Both the position numbers and the translations under genes were made by a program. The notes under the pieces are model-generated. The model had not been told where the DNA came from and did no database searches. It worked only from the letters and a program-made list of their open reading frames with translations. From Streptomyces sp. Root431 (GTDB lineage Bacteria > Actinomycetota > Actinomycetes > Streptomycetales > Streptomycetaceae), in NCBI RefSeq assembly GCF_001426585.1, contig NZ_LMEI01000008.1, positions 350,262 through 414,261 of the forward strand: DNA of 64,000 nucleotides, in the 5' to 3' direction. Positions 8,786 through 16,686 of this stretch are shown piece by piece (positions within the stretch are counted from its first letter, which is position 1; each line of letters opens with the position of its first letter).

Positions 8786-9562
8786 ATGAACGGACGTGCC
8801 ATCGGCGCCGGTCTCCTGACCACCGCCGCCCTCGTCGCCCTCGGGGCGCTCCCGGCCGCCGCGGCCGAGACCCTGCCGTCCGCGCCGACCCCCGAACAGG
8901 CCGCCTCCGCGCCGCAGACCCTGGACACCCTGTCCCGGTTCTTCGCCCGGGACGGGGCGCTCGCCCGCTCGGCGGCCGCCCCGCGCGTCGAGGGCGGGTC
9001 CGTGCCGGTACGGATCCTCTCCCCGGACTTCGTCGCCGGGAAGGCGGGGGCGCCGGTCGCCCGCGTCGAGTTCCGGGCCAGCCGGGCCGTCGCCTCCGAC
9101 GGCCAGAAGGCCTCGCTGTGGACGGTGAAGCAGCCGGGCGGCTGGCAGGTCGTGAACATCGCCACCGGCGACGACGAGATCCGGTACGCCGAGCAGGGCG
9201 GGCGCGTGCTGCCCGGCGGGCTCGTCTTCCGGGAGCCGCAGATCGACGCCTGGTACGTCCAGAAGGGCGCGAAGGTGCTGCCGCTGGACGAGGACGCGGT
9301 GCGGGCCGTCGGGAAGAACGGGACGAGTCTGGCCGCGTACCGGTCGCGGGTCGCCGAGGCGTACGGGGACAAGCTCCCGGGCTCGGCGTACGCGAAGAAG
9401 GGCGCGGCGGGCGGGTACGCACCGCAGGCGGACGCACCGGCGGCTCATGAGGGGCCCGCCGTCACGGTGGCCTCCACCGCGGCGGGCGCGGGCGCGGTCC
9501 TGGCGCTCGGCCTGATCGGCACGGCGGCGATACGCCGCCGGCGCGCCGCCCGGGAGTCCTGA
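8786..9562 (+). CDS. Secreted, C-terminally membrane-anchored protein of unknown function
   Basis: ATG 8786 gives 258 residues; an in-frame GTG at 8777 overlaps the protease stop codon (GTGA) and is an alternative start indicating translational coupling. There is an N-terminal signal peptide (ending near AAAAET), a roughly 170-residue extracellular region without a recognised motif, a low-complexity Gly/Ala linker, a C-terminal transmembrane helix (VLALGLIGTAAI) and a positive tail RRRRAA. This topology would hold the protein on the cell surface. Coupling to the protease suggests a partner, inhibitor or substrate, which is inference. Confidence 0.7.
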   Translation: MNGRAIGAGLLTTAALVALGALPAAAAETLPSAPTPEQAASAPQTLDTLSRFFARDGALARSAAAPRVEGGSVPVRILSPDFVAGKAGAPVARVEFRASRAVASDGQKASLWTVKQPGGWQVVNIATGDDEIRYAEQGGRVLPGGLVFREPQIDAWYVQKGAKVLPLDEDAVRAVGKNGTSLAAYRSRVAEAYGDKLPGSAYAKKGAAGGYAPQADAPAAHEGPAVTVASTAAGAGAVLALGLIGTAAIRRRRAARES

Positions 9563-9617
9563 GCCGCCACCCCACGGCCGACGGCGAGCGTTCCGCGGGG
9601 CGGAACGGGTGACCCCG

Positions 9618-9650
9618 CCGGGGCCTGCCCCTTCTCGGAGCAGGCCCCGG
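9618..9650. terminator. Bidirectional terminator between convergent genes
   Basis: A perfect 11-bp stem (CCGGGGCCTGC at 9618-9628, GCAGGCCCCGG at 9640-9650) with an 11-nt loop separates the anchored protein gene and the convergent secreted protein gene. Confidence 0.75.
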
Positions 9651-9661
9651 AGGGGTGTGGG

Positions 9662-10660
9662 TCAGTAGCTGTAGGCCGCGCCGTGAGTGGCGGCGATCTG
9701 GCCCGAGCTGTGGCCGTCGTGGATCTTCAGCGGGTTGCCGTCGACGTTCCGTACCTTCAGCGTCATCCGGATCTGGGTGCAGCCGCCGAGCTGTGCCTTC
9801 GTCAGGCGCAGGGTGTTGGCCGCCGTCTGGTGGTGCTTGGCGTTGGTGATGTTCCACACCGCGACCGGGCCCTTGATCGGGCCGCCGCACAGCGCTCCGT
9901 CGGCGTTCCTGGGCTGCGCCTCGACCCAGGTCTCGGCGCGGGTGGCGGTGTGGTCGGGGGTGCCGCCCGAGCAGATCGAGGAGCCGGCCATGCAGGTCGT
10001 CAGCTCCGCGTCCTGGTAGACGACGATGTCCTCGCCCGTCGGGGTGTTCGTGGAACCGAGGGTGGAGACGGTGGAGCCGCGGGCGACCGTGGTGCCGCTG
10101 CCGGCGAGCAGCGTCCAGCGGGACATCGAGGAGTGGATCTCCCTGGCCAGTTCGGCCCCGGCCGGCACACGCATGGTGACGGTCCGGCCGCCGGTGATGA
10201 TCGAGGAGTACGAGAGGATCGACAGGCGGCAGGTGTAGCTGCCGTCCGCGGGCGCGATGAACATCCAGCGGAGCCCCGCGGTCAGCGAGGTCTCGTTCGG
10301 CGGCACCAGGTTCGCCGCCCAGAAGGCCCCGGCCTCCGTCCCGGCCGGCAGGGCCGTGCCGTCCGCGTTGCGGCAGCGGATGGCGAAGGTGTTGCCGATG
10401 TTGTCACCGGCCGCGAGCTCCGGGACCGGGCCCGTCGAGAAGGACCGGGACCGCAGGACCGACCGCTCGCCGGCGAGCGCGTCGAAGGCTATCTCCGTAC
10501 CCGGCACGTCGAGGTACGTGTCGGCGTTGCGCGTCACCTGGTACTCGAAGGCCGTCGACGCGGCGGTGGCGGGTGCGGCGCCGAGCAGCGAGCCGCCCAG
10601 AGCGAGCGCGAGGAGGGCGCCCGCCGCCCGGCCCAGCCTCTTGATTCCGCCGAGATTCAC
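9662..10660 (-). CDS. Secreted hypothetical protein
   Basis: This 332-residue protein has a clear Sec signal peptide (KRLGRAAGALLALALGGSLLGAAPATAAS, cleavage near residue 34). The mature part looks beta-rich, has a few paired cysteines (CRN..., TCRL, TTCMAGSSIC, LCGG, GGCTQI) that probably form disulfides outside the cell, and shows no catalytic motif I recognise. It appears to be a Streptomyces-conserved extracellular protein. It is a single gene, downstream of a terminator at 10683-10708 and ending at the shared terminator 9618-9650. Function unknown. Confidence 0.7.
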   Translation of the reverse strand: MNLGGIKRLGRAAGALLALALGGSLLGAAPATAASTAFEYQVTRNADTYLDVPGTEIAFDALAGERSVLRSRSFSTGPVPELAAGDNIGNTFAIRCRNADGTALPAGTEAGAFWAANLVPPNETSLTAGLRWMFIAPADGSYTCRLSILSYSSIITGGRTVTMRVPAGAELAREIHSSMSRWTLLAGSGTTVARGSTVSTLGSTNTPTGEDIVVYQDAELTTCMAGSSICSGGTPDHTATRAETWVEAQPRNADGALCGGPIKGPVAVWNITNAKHHQTAANTLRLTKAQLGGCTQIRMTLKVRNVDGNPLKIHDGHSSGQIAATHGAAYSY

Positions 10661-10682
10661 GGTGTCCTACCCCCAGGGTGTT

Positions 10683-10708
10683 GTGTGCGACGAGTGATCG
10701 TCGCACAC
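10683..10708 (-). terminator. Terminator downstream of the SDR gene
   Basis: A perfect 11-bp stem (GTGTGCGACGA at 10683-10693, TCGTCGCACAC at 10698-10708) with a GTGA loop lies 33 bp downstream of the SDR stop codon on the minus strand. Confidence 0.65.
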
Positions 10709-10741
10709 GCGCCGTGAGCGGCACCGAGGCCGGTGGCCGGT

Positions 10742-11506
10742 TCAACGGGCCAGGTAGCCGCCGTCCACCGGGAGGATCGCGCCCGTGATGAAGGACGCCT
10801 CGTCCGAGGCGAGGAAGAGGATCGCGGCGGCCACCTCCTCAGGGGTGCCGAAGCGGGCCATCGGGTGGGCGCCGAGTACCTCGGAGAGGTACTCCGGGCC
10901 GCCGGGCTCGTCGCGGGCGGCGGCGACCCGCTCCGTCTCGATCGTGCCCGGGGCCACCGCGTTCACCCGGATCCCGCGCTCCGCCCACTCCACCGCCAGG
11001 TGCTTCGTCAGCCCGCTCGCCACGAACTTCGCGGGGCCGTAGACGGCCTGCCGCGCCTGCCCGGCGACCCCCGAGATCGACGACGTGCACACGATCGCCC
11101 CGCCGCCCGAGACGAGCATCGCCTCGATCGCGTACTTGCAGGTCAGGAACATGCCCCGGCCGTCGACGGCCATCACCGTGTCGAAGTCCGCCGCCTCGGC
11201 CTCGGTGATGTCGAGCAGCGGGATGACGCCGGCGTTGGCCACCAGCACGTCGAGGCGCCCGTAGCGCTCCACCGCCGTGTCGATCATCCGCCGGGCGTCC
11301 TCCGCGACGGACACGTCGCCGGTCACGGGGACCGCTCCCTCCAGCGTCGCCAGCCGCTCCCCGTCGAGGTCCGCGGCCACCACGCGCGCCCCCTCGGAGA
11401 GGAACCGCTCCGCCGTCGCGCGGCCGATCCCGCTCGCCGCTCCCGTGATCACGCACACCCGGTCCGCCAGCCGCCCCGCGGCCCGTCCCGTCACCTGATT
11501 CGCCAT
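10742..11506 (-). CDS. Short-chain dehydrogenase/reductase (classical SDR)
   Basis: Starting at ATG 11506 ([13 protein letters not shown]) gives 254 residues; an in-frame upstream start at 11566 would overlap the uvrC start and is less likely. The Rossmann dinucleotide motif TGAASGIG is at 21-28, NAG at 91-93, and the catalytic residues are S143, Y156 and K160 (YGPAK). The acidic residue in AADLD after beta-2 suggests NAD(H) preference. The sequence looks like a 3-oxoacyl reductase or alcohol dehydrogenase type SDR, but the substrate cannot be named. Divergent from uvrC with only 58 bp between starts. Confidence 0.85.
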   Translation of the reverse strand: MANQVTGRAAGRLADRVCVITGAASGIGRATAERFLSEGARVVAADLDGERLATLEGAVPVTGDVSVAEDARRMIDTAVERYGRLDVLVANAGVIPLLDITEAEAADFDTVMAVDGRGMFLTCKYAIEAMLVSGGGAIVCTSSISGVAGQARQAVYGPAKFVASGLTKHLAVEWAERGIRVNAVAPGTIETERVAAARDEPGGPEYLSEVLGAHPMARFGTPEEVAAAILFLASDEASFITGAILPVDGGYLAR

Positions 11507-11564
11507 GCTTCGCCAACGAGTGCGCGAGGCCGGAGTGTCGGTCCCCGCCAGTAGGGTGGGGAGC

Positions 11565-13562
11565 ATGGCAGACCCCTCCAGCTACCGCCCCAAGCCGGGG
11601 CAGATCCCCGACTCGCCGGGGGTCTACAAATTCCGTGACGAGCACCGCAGGGTGATCTACGTGGGGAAGGCGAAGTCCCTGCGTCAGCGGCTGGCGAACT
11701 ACTTCCAGCCGCTCGTGAGCCTGCACCCGCGCACGGCCACCATGGTGACCACCGCCGCCTCCGTGGAGTGGACCGTCGTCTCGACCGAGGTCGAGGCGCT
11801 CCAGCTGGAGTACTCCTGGATCAAGGAGTTCGACCCCCGGTTCAACGTCAAGTACCGGGACGACAAGAGCTATCCGTACCTCGCGGTCACGCTCAACGAG
11901 GAGTTCCCGCGCGTCCAGGTCCTGCGCGGCCACAAGAAGAAGGGCGTGCGCTACTTCGGGCCGTACGCGCACGCGTGGGCGATCCGCGAGACCGTCGACC
12001 TGATGCTGCGGGTCTTCCCCGTGCGGACGTGCTCGGCGGGCGTCTTCCGGAACGCGGCCTCGGCGGGCCGACCCTGCCTCCTCGGCTACATCGGCAAGTG
12101 CTCGGCCCCCTGCGTGGGCCGGGTCACGCCCAAGGAGCACCGCGAACTGGCCGATGAGTTCTGCGACTTCATGGCCGGCCGCACCGGCACGTACATCCGC
12201 CGCCTCGAGAAGCAGATGATGATCGCGGCCGAGGACATGGAGTACGAGAAGGCCGGCCGGCTCCGTGACGACATAGAGGCCCTGCGCCGGGCCATGGAGA
12301 AGAGCGCGGTCGTCCTCGCCGACGCCACCGACGCCGACCTGATCGCCCTCGCCGAGGACGAGCTGGAGGCCGCCGTCCAGATCTTCCACGTGCGCGGCGG
12401 GCGCGTGCGCGGCCAGCGCGGCTGGGTCACCGACAAGGTCGAGGCCGTCGACACGGCCGGGCTCGTCGAGCACGCGATCCAGCAGCTGTACGGGGAGGAG
12501 AGCGGCGACACCGTCCCCAAGGAGGTCCTGGTACCGGCGCTGCCGGAGGACACCGAGGCCGTCACCGCCTGGCTCGCCGGCCGACGCGGCTCCAACGTCT
12601 CGCTGCGGATCCCGCAGCGCGGCGACAAGAAGGACCTGATGGAGACGGTCGCGCGGAACGCGCAGCAGGCGCTCGTCCTGCACAAGACCAAGCGCGCCAG
12701 CGACCTGACCACCCGCTCCCGGGCCCTGGAGGAGATCGCCGAGGCCCTGGACCTGGACTCGGCGCCGCTGCGGATCGAGTGCTTCGACATCTCGCACCTC
12801 CAGGGCGAGGACGTCGTGGCCTCGATGGTCGTCTTCGAGGACGGGCTGCCCCGCAAGAGCGAGTACCGCCGCTTCCAGATCAAGGGCTTCGAGGGCCAGG
12901 ACGACGTCCGCTCGATGCACGAGGTGATCAGCCGGCGCTTCAAGCGCTACCTCGCCGAGAAGGAGAAGACCGGCGAGTGGGTCGACGGGGACCTGCTGGA
13001 GGGCGAGGTTCCCGCGCAGACCCCCGGTGAGGACGACGGGCGGCCCAAGCGCTTCGCGTACCCGCCGCAGCTCGTCGTGGTCGACGGCGGGCAGCCGCAG
13101 GTCGCCGCCGCCCGGCGCGCGCTCGACGAGCTCGGCATCGACGACATCGCGGTGTGCGGGCTCGCCAAGCGCCTGGAGGAGGTCTGGCTCCCCGGCGACG
13201 ACGACCCGGTGGTGCTGCCCCGCTCCAGCGAGGGCCTCTACCTGCTCCAGCGGGTGCGTGACACGGCTCACGACTTCGCCATCCGCTACCAGCGCTCCAA
13301 GCGGACGAAACGCATCCGGACCAGCCCCCTCGACGCCGTCCCGGGGCTCGGCGAGACGCGGAAACAGGCGTTGATCAAGCATTTCGGCTCGGTGAAGCGG
13401 CTCCGGCAGGCGACAATCGAGCAGATCTGCGAGGTCCCCGGCATGGGCCGGAAGACCGCGGAGTCGGTGGTCGTGGCCCTCGCCCAGGCGGCCCCGGCCG
13501 CACCCGCCGTGAACACGGCGACAGGAGAGATCATGGAAGACGACGGGGGCGGCACGGCATGA
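11565..13562 (+). CDS. uvrC: UvrABC excinuclease subunit C
   Basis: The dual-incision nuclease of nucleotide excision repair, 665 residues from ATG 11565; AGGGTGG lies 5 bp upstream, and the frame is open back to 11505. The GIY-YIG nuclease domain is at the N-terminus ([20 protein letters not shown]), a UVR motif ([22 protein letters not shown]) near 225-246 binds UvrB, the RNase H-like second nuclease domain follows ([19 protein letters not shown]), and tandem helix-hairpin-helix motifs end the protein. Its stop overlaps the rapZ start (ATGA), the usual Streptomyces arrangement linking uvrC to the rapZ-yvcK-whiA cluster. Confidence 0.97.
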   Translation: MADPSSYRPKPGQIPDSPGVYKFRDEHRRVIYVGKAKSLRQRLANYFQPLVSLHPRTATMVTTAASVEWTVVSTEVEALQLEYSWIKEFDPRFNVKYRDDKSYPYLAVTLNEEFPRVQVLRGHKKKGVRYFGPYAHAWAIRETVDLMLRVFPVRTCSAGVFRNAASAGRPCLLGYIGKCSAPCVGRVTPKEHRELADEFCDFMAGRTGTYIRRLEKQMMIAAEDMEYEKAGRLRDDIEALRRAMEKSAVVLADATDADLIALAEDELEAAVQIFHVRGGRVRGQRGWVTDKVEAVDTAGLVEHAIQQLYGEESGDTVPKEVLVPALPEDTEAVTAWLAGRRGSNVSLRIPQRGDKKDLMETVARNAQQALVLHKTKRASDLTTRSRALEEIAEALDLDSAPLRIECFDISHLQGEDVVASMVVFEDGLPRKSEYRRFQIKGFEGQDDVRSMHEVISRRFKRYLAEKEKTGEWVDGDLLEGEVPAQTPGEDDGRPKRFAYPPQLVVVDGGQPQVAAARRALDELGIDDIAVCGLAKRLEEVWLPGDDDPVVLPRSSEGLYLLQRVRDTAHDFAIRYQRSKRTKRIRTSPLDAVPGLGETRKQALIKHFGSVKRLRQATIEQICEVPGMGRKTAESVVVALAQAAPAAPAVNTATGEIMEDDGGGTA

Positions 13563-14521
13563 CCACGCACGAGCAGCACGACGAGCACGACCGAGAAGAC
13601 GGAGCAGGACACGTGAGTACGGGCACGAAGGAGACCCCCGGCGACAACGGCGCCGAGGCGGCCATTCCCGAACTGGTGATCATCTCCGGCATGTCCGGAG
13701 CAGGCCGTTCCACCGCGGCGAAGTGTCTCGAGGACCTGGGCTGGTTCGTCGTGGACAACCTGCCGCCCGCGCTGATCCCCACCATGGTGGAGCTCGGCGC
13801 CCGCTCCCAGGGCAACGTCGCCCGGATCGCCGTCGTCGTGGACGTCCGCGGCCGGCAGTTCTTCGACAACCTCCGGGACTCCCTCGCCGACCTCGACTCC
13901 AAGCAGGTCACCCGCCGGATCGTCTTCCTCGAGTCCTCCGACGACGCCCTGGTCCGGCGCTTCGAGTCGGTCCGCAGGCCGCACCCCCTCCAGGGCGACG
14001 GCCGGATCACCGACGGCATCGCCGCCGAGCGCGACCTGCTGCGCGAGCTGCGCGGCGACGCCGACCTGGTGATCGACACCTCCAGCCTCAACGTCCACGA
14101 GCTGCGCGCCAAGATGGACGCCCAGTTCGCCGGGGACGAGGAGCCCGAGCTCCGCGCCACCGTCATGTCCTTCGGCTTCAAGTACGGCCTGCCCGTCGAC
14201 GCCGACCTCGTCGTCGACATGCGCTTCCTGCCGAACCCGCACTGGGTCCCCGAGCTGCGCCCCTTCACCGGCCTCAACGAGGAGGTGTCGAACTACGTCT
14301 ACAACCAGCCCGGCGCCAAGGAGTTCCTGGACCGCTACACGGAGCTCCTCCAGCTGATCGCCGCGGGCTACCGCCGCGAGGGCAAGCGGTACGTGACCAT
14401 CGCCGTGGGCTGCACGGGCGGCAAGCACCGCTCCGTCGCCACCGCCGAGAGGCTCGCCGCCCGCATCGCCGCCGAAGGGGTCGAGACCGTCGTCGTGCAC
14501 CGGGACATGGGGCGCGAGTGA
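13559..14521 (+). CDS. rapZ: RapZ-family nucleotide-binding protein (RNase adapter)
   Basis: This 320-residue protein starts at ATG 13559 in a 4-bp overlap with uvrC; a GTG at 13613 is an alternative start because the first 30 residues are hydrophilic and variable. The P-loop GMSGAGRS is at 44-51, with Arg in place of the usual Lys, and the C-terminal module carries the conserved [10 protein letters not shown]. RapZ binds amino-sugar metabolites and steers RNase E in E. coli; its actinobacterial role is not settled. It sits in the conserved rapZ-yvcK-whiA order and overlaps yvcK by GTGA. Confidence 0.95.
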   Translation: MTTHEQHDEHDREDGAGHVSTGTKETPGDNGAEAAIPELVIISGMSGAGRSTAAKCLEDLGWFVVDNLPPALIPTMVELGARSQGNVARIAVVVDVRGRQFFDNLRDSLADLDSKQVTRRIVFLESSDDALVRRFESVRRPHPLQGDGRITDGIAAERDLLRELRGDADLVIDTSSLNVHELRAKMDAQFAGDEEPELRATVMSFGFKYGLPVDADLVVDMRFLPNPHWVPELRPFTGLNEEVSNYVYNQPGAKEFLDRYTELLQLIAAGYRREGKRYVTIAVGCTGGKHRSVATAERLAARIAAEGVETVVVHRDMGRE

Positions 14522-15543
14522 AGCCGTACCGTCGACGCGTCTCCACGCTGACGGCGCGACGCTCGCTCCGCAGACGCGGCGCCCAGCCCAAGGTCGTCGC
14601 GCTGGGCGGCGGCATGGGCCTGTCGGCCTCCCTGGCCGCCCTCCGCCGGATCACCGGCGACCTGACCGCCGTCGTCACCGTCGCCGACGACGGGGGCTCC
14701 AGCGGCCGGCTCCGGGAGGAGCTCGGCGTGCTGCCCCCGGGCGACCTGCGCAAGGCGCTCGCCGCGCTCTGCGGGGACGACGACTGGGGCCAGACCTGGG
14801 CCCGGGTGATCCAGCACCGCTTCCAGTCCAAGGGCGAGATGCACGGCCACGCCGTCGGCAATCTGCTGATCGTCGCCCTCTGGGAGCAGCTCGGCGACCC
14901 CGTCCAGGCCCTGGACCTGGTGGGCAGGCTGCTCGGCGCCCAGGGCCGCGTGCTGCCCATGTCCGCCGTACCCCTGGAGCTCCAGGCCCTGGTCAAGGGC
15001 CACGACCCGGAGCGGCCGGACGACGTGGACACCGTGCGCGGCCAGGCGACGGTGGCCCTCACCCCCGGTGAGGTGCAGTCCGTGCACCTCGTGCCGCACG
15101 ACCCGCCGGCCGTGCCCGAGGCGGTCGCGGCCGTGCTCGACGCGGACTGGGTGGTCGTGGGTCCGGGCTCCTGGTTCTCCTCGGTGATCCCGCACCTTCT
15201 GGTCCCCGAGATCCTCGACGCGCTCGTCGAGACGAAGGCCCGGAAGGTGCTCTCGCTGAACCTCGCTCCGCAGCCCGGAGAAACCGAGGGCTTCTCTCCG
15301 CAGCGTCATTTGGAGGTTTTGGGACGACACGCCCCTAAACTCGCCCTGGACGTGGTGCTCGCCGACGAGGCAGCCGTGCCCGATCGCGAGTCCCTCGCCG
15401 ATGCCGCCAAGCGGCTCGGCGCCGCGGTCGAGCTGGCGCCGGTGGCCGGGCCCGACGGCTCCGCGAAGCATGACCCGGAGCTGTTGGCCGCCGCGTACGA
15501 CCGTATTTTTCGGATGCATGGAAGGATCGGCCCATGGCGATGA
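14518..15543 (+). CDS. yvcK: YvcK/CofD-like protein (gluconeogenesis and cell-shape factor)
   Basis: GTG 14518 overlaps the rapZ stop (GTGA) and gives 341 residues. The nucleotide-sugar binding motif [14 protein letters not shown] near 24-37 and [27 protein letters not shown] near 54-80 define the YvcK branch of the CofD fold. In Bacillus and mycobacteria YvcK binds UDP-sugars and supports growth on gluconeogenic substrates and cell-wall synthesis. The 3' end overlaps the whiA start by 10 bp. Codons near 15301-15345 depart sharply from the genome's usage, which I read as an embedded whiA promoter. Confidence 0.95.
   Translation: MKPYRRRVSTLTARRSLRRRGAQPKVVALGGGMGLSASLAALRRITGDLTAVVTVADDGGSSGRLREELGVLPPGDLRKALAALCGDDDWGQTWARVIQHRFQSKGEMHGHAVGNLLIVALWEQLGDPVQALDLVGRLLGAQGRVLPMSAVPLELQALVKGHDPERPDDVDTVRGQATVALTPGEVQSVHLVPHDPPAVPEAVAAVLDADWVVVGPGSWFSSVIPHLLVPEILDALVETKARKVLSLNLAPQPGETEGFSPQRHLEVLGRHAPKLALDVVLADEAAVPDRESLADAAKRLGAAVELAPVAGPDGSAKHDPELLAAAYDRIFRMHGRIGPWR
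15310..15341 (+). promoter_or_regulatory. Putative internal whiA promoter inside yvcK
   Basis: Within yvcK there is an AT-richer patch with rare codons (TTG, GTT, TTG, CGA, AAA). It contains a GACAC motif (15326-15330), the core recognised by WhiA, a TTGGAG-like -35 (15310-15315) and a TAAACT -10-like element (15336-15341); the spacing of 20 bp is long. A developmentally induced whiA promoter inside the preceding gene is known in S. coelicolor. The location here is inference from sequence. Confidence 0.5.
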
Positions 15544-16523
15544 CGGCAGCGGTGAAGGACGAGATCTCCCGGCTTCCCGTCACCCGGACCTGCTGCAGGA
15601 AGGCAGAGGTCTCGTCGATCCTGCGGTTCGCGGGCGGGCTGCACCTGGTGAGCGGCCGCATCGTGATCGAGGCGGAGCTGGACACGGCGATGGCGGCGCG
15701 CCGCCTGAAGCGGGACATTCTGGAGATCTTCGGACACAGTTCCGAACTGATCGTGATGGCCCCCGGCGGGCTGCGGCGCGGCTCGCGCTTCGTGGTGCGG
15801 GTGGTCGCGGGCGGCGACCAGCTCGCCCGCCAGACGGGCCTCGTGGACGGCAGGGGCCGCCCCATCCGGGGTCTGCCCCCGCAGGTGGTCTCCGGCGCGA
15901 CCTGTGACGCGGAGGCGGCCTGGCGCGGCGCGTTCCTCGCCCACGGCTCGCTGACCGAGCCCGGCCGGTCCTCCTCCCTGGAGGTCACCTGCCCGGGACC
16001 GGAGGCGGCGCTCGCCCTGGTCGGCGCGGCCCGCCGGCTCTCCATCGCGGCGAAGGCCCGCGAGGTGCGGGGCGTGGACCGGGTCGTCGTCCGCGACGGC
16101 GACGCGATCGGCGCCCTGCTGACCCGGCTCGGCGCGCACGAGTCGGTGCTGGCCTGGGAGGAGCGGCGGATGCGGCGCGAGGTCCGCGCCACGGCCAACC
16201 GCCTGGCCAACTTCGACGACGCCAACCTGCGCCGCTCGGCGCGTGCCGCGGTCGCCGCGGGAGCCCGGGTGCAGCGCGCCCTGGAGATCCTCGCCGAGGA
16301 GGTGCCCGAGCACCTCGCCGCCGCGGGCCGGCTCCGCATGGAGCACAAGCAGGCCTCCCTGGAGGAGCTGGGCGCGCTGGCCGACCCGCCGCTCACCAAG
16401 GACGCGGTGGCCGGGCGGATCCGCCGGCTGCTCGCGATGGCCGACAAGCGGGCGCAGGACCTGGGCATTCCCGGGACCGAGTCCAACCTGACCGAGGAGC
16501 TCGACGACAGCCTCGTCGGCTGA
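15534..16523 (+). CDS. whiA: Sporulation transcription factor WhiA
   Basis: This 329-residue protein matches, nearly residue by residue as I recall it, Streptomyces WhiA. The N-terminus ([35 protein letters not shown]) begins the degenerate LAGLIDADG homing-endonuclease-like domain, and the C-terminal helix-turn-helix ([30 protein letters not shown]) binds DNA. With WhiB it switches aerial hyphae from elongation to septation, recognising GACAC. The start ATG 15534 (GGAAGG 8-13 bp upstream) lies 10 bp inside yvcK. It is probably expressed both by read-through and from an internal promoter. A terminator follows. Confidence 0.98.
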   Translation: MAMTAAVKDEISRLPVTRTCCRKAEVSSILRFAGGLHLVSGRIVIEAELDTAMAARRLKRDILEIFGHSSELIVMAPGGLRRGSRFVVRVVAGGDQLARQTGLVDGRGRPIRGLPPQVVSGATCDAEAAWRGAFLAHGSLTEPGRSSSLEVTCPGPEAALALVGAARRLSIAAKAREVRGVDRVVVRDGDAIGALLTRLGAHESVLAWEERRMRREVRATANRLANFDDANLRRSARAAVAAGARVQRALEILAEEVPEHLAAAGRLRMEHKQASLEELGALADPPLTKDAVAGRIRRLLAMADKRAQDLGIPGTESNLTEELDDSLVG

Positions 16524-16559
16524 CCGGTTCCGTTCCTGTACGGAATCCCGAACTCCACG

Positions 16560-16588
16560 CTGCCGGTGCCTTTCTGAGGCACCGGCAG
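16560..16588 (+). terminator. Terminator after whiA
   Basis: A perfect 11-bp stem (CTGCCGGTGCC at 16560-16570, GGCACCGGCAG at 16578-16588) with loop TTTCTGA, followed by CTTTGTCGTT, closes the uvrC-whiA cluster. Confidence 0.85.
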
Positions 16589-16686
16589 CTTTGTCGTTCC
16601 CCCGCGAGGCACCCTTGACAGGCCCATGGACGCCCATGAGCCTGGCGTCTGTTCATCTACGTGGCAGGCAACAGCAAGGGGGGCTC

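Noticed and set aside
10839..13382. Minus-strand 847-codon frame opposite uvrC
   Set aside because: Same shadow pattern; no start signals and no recognisable domain.
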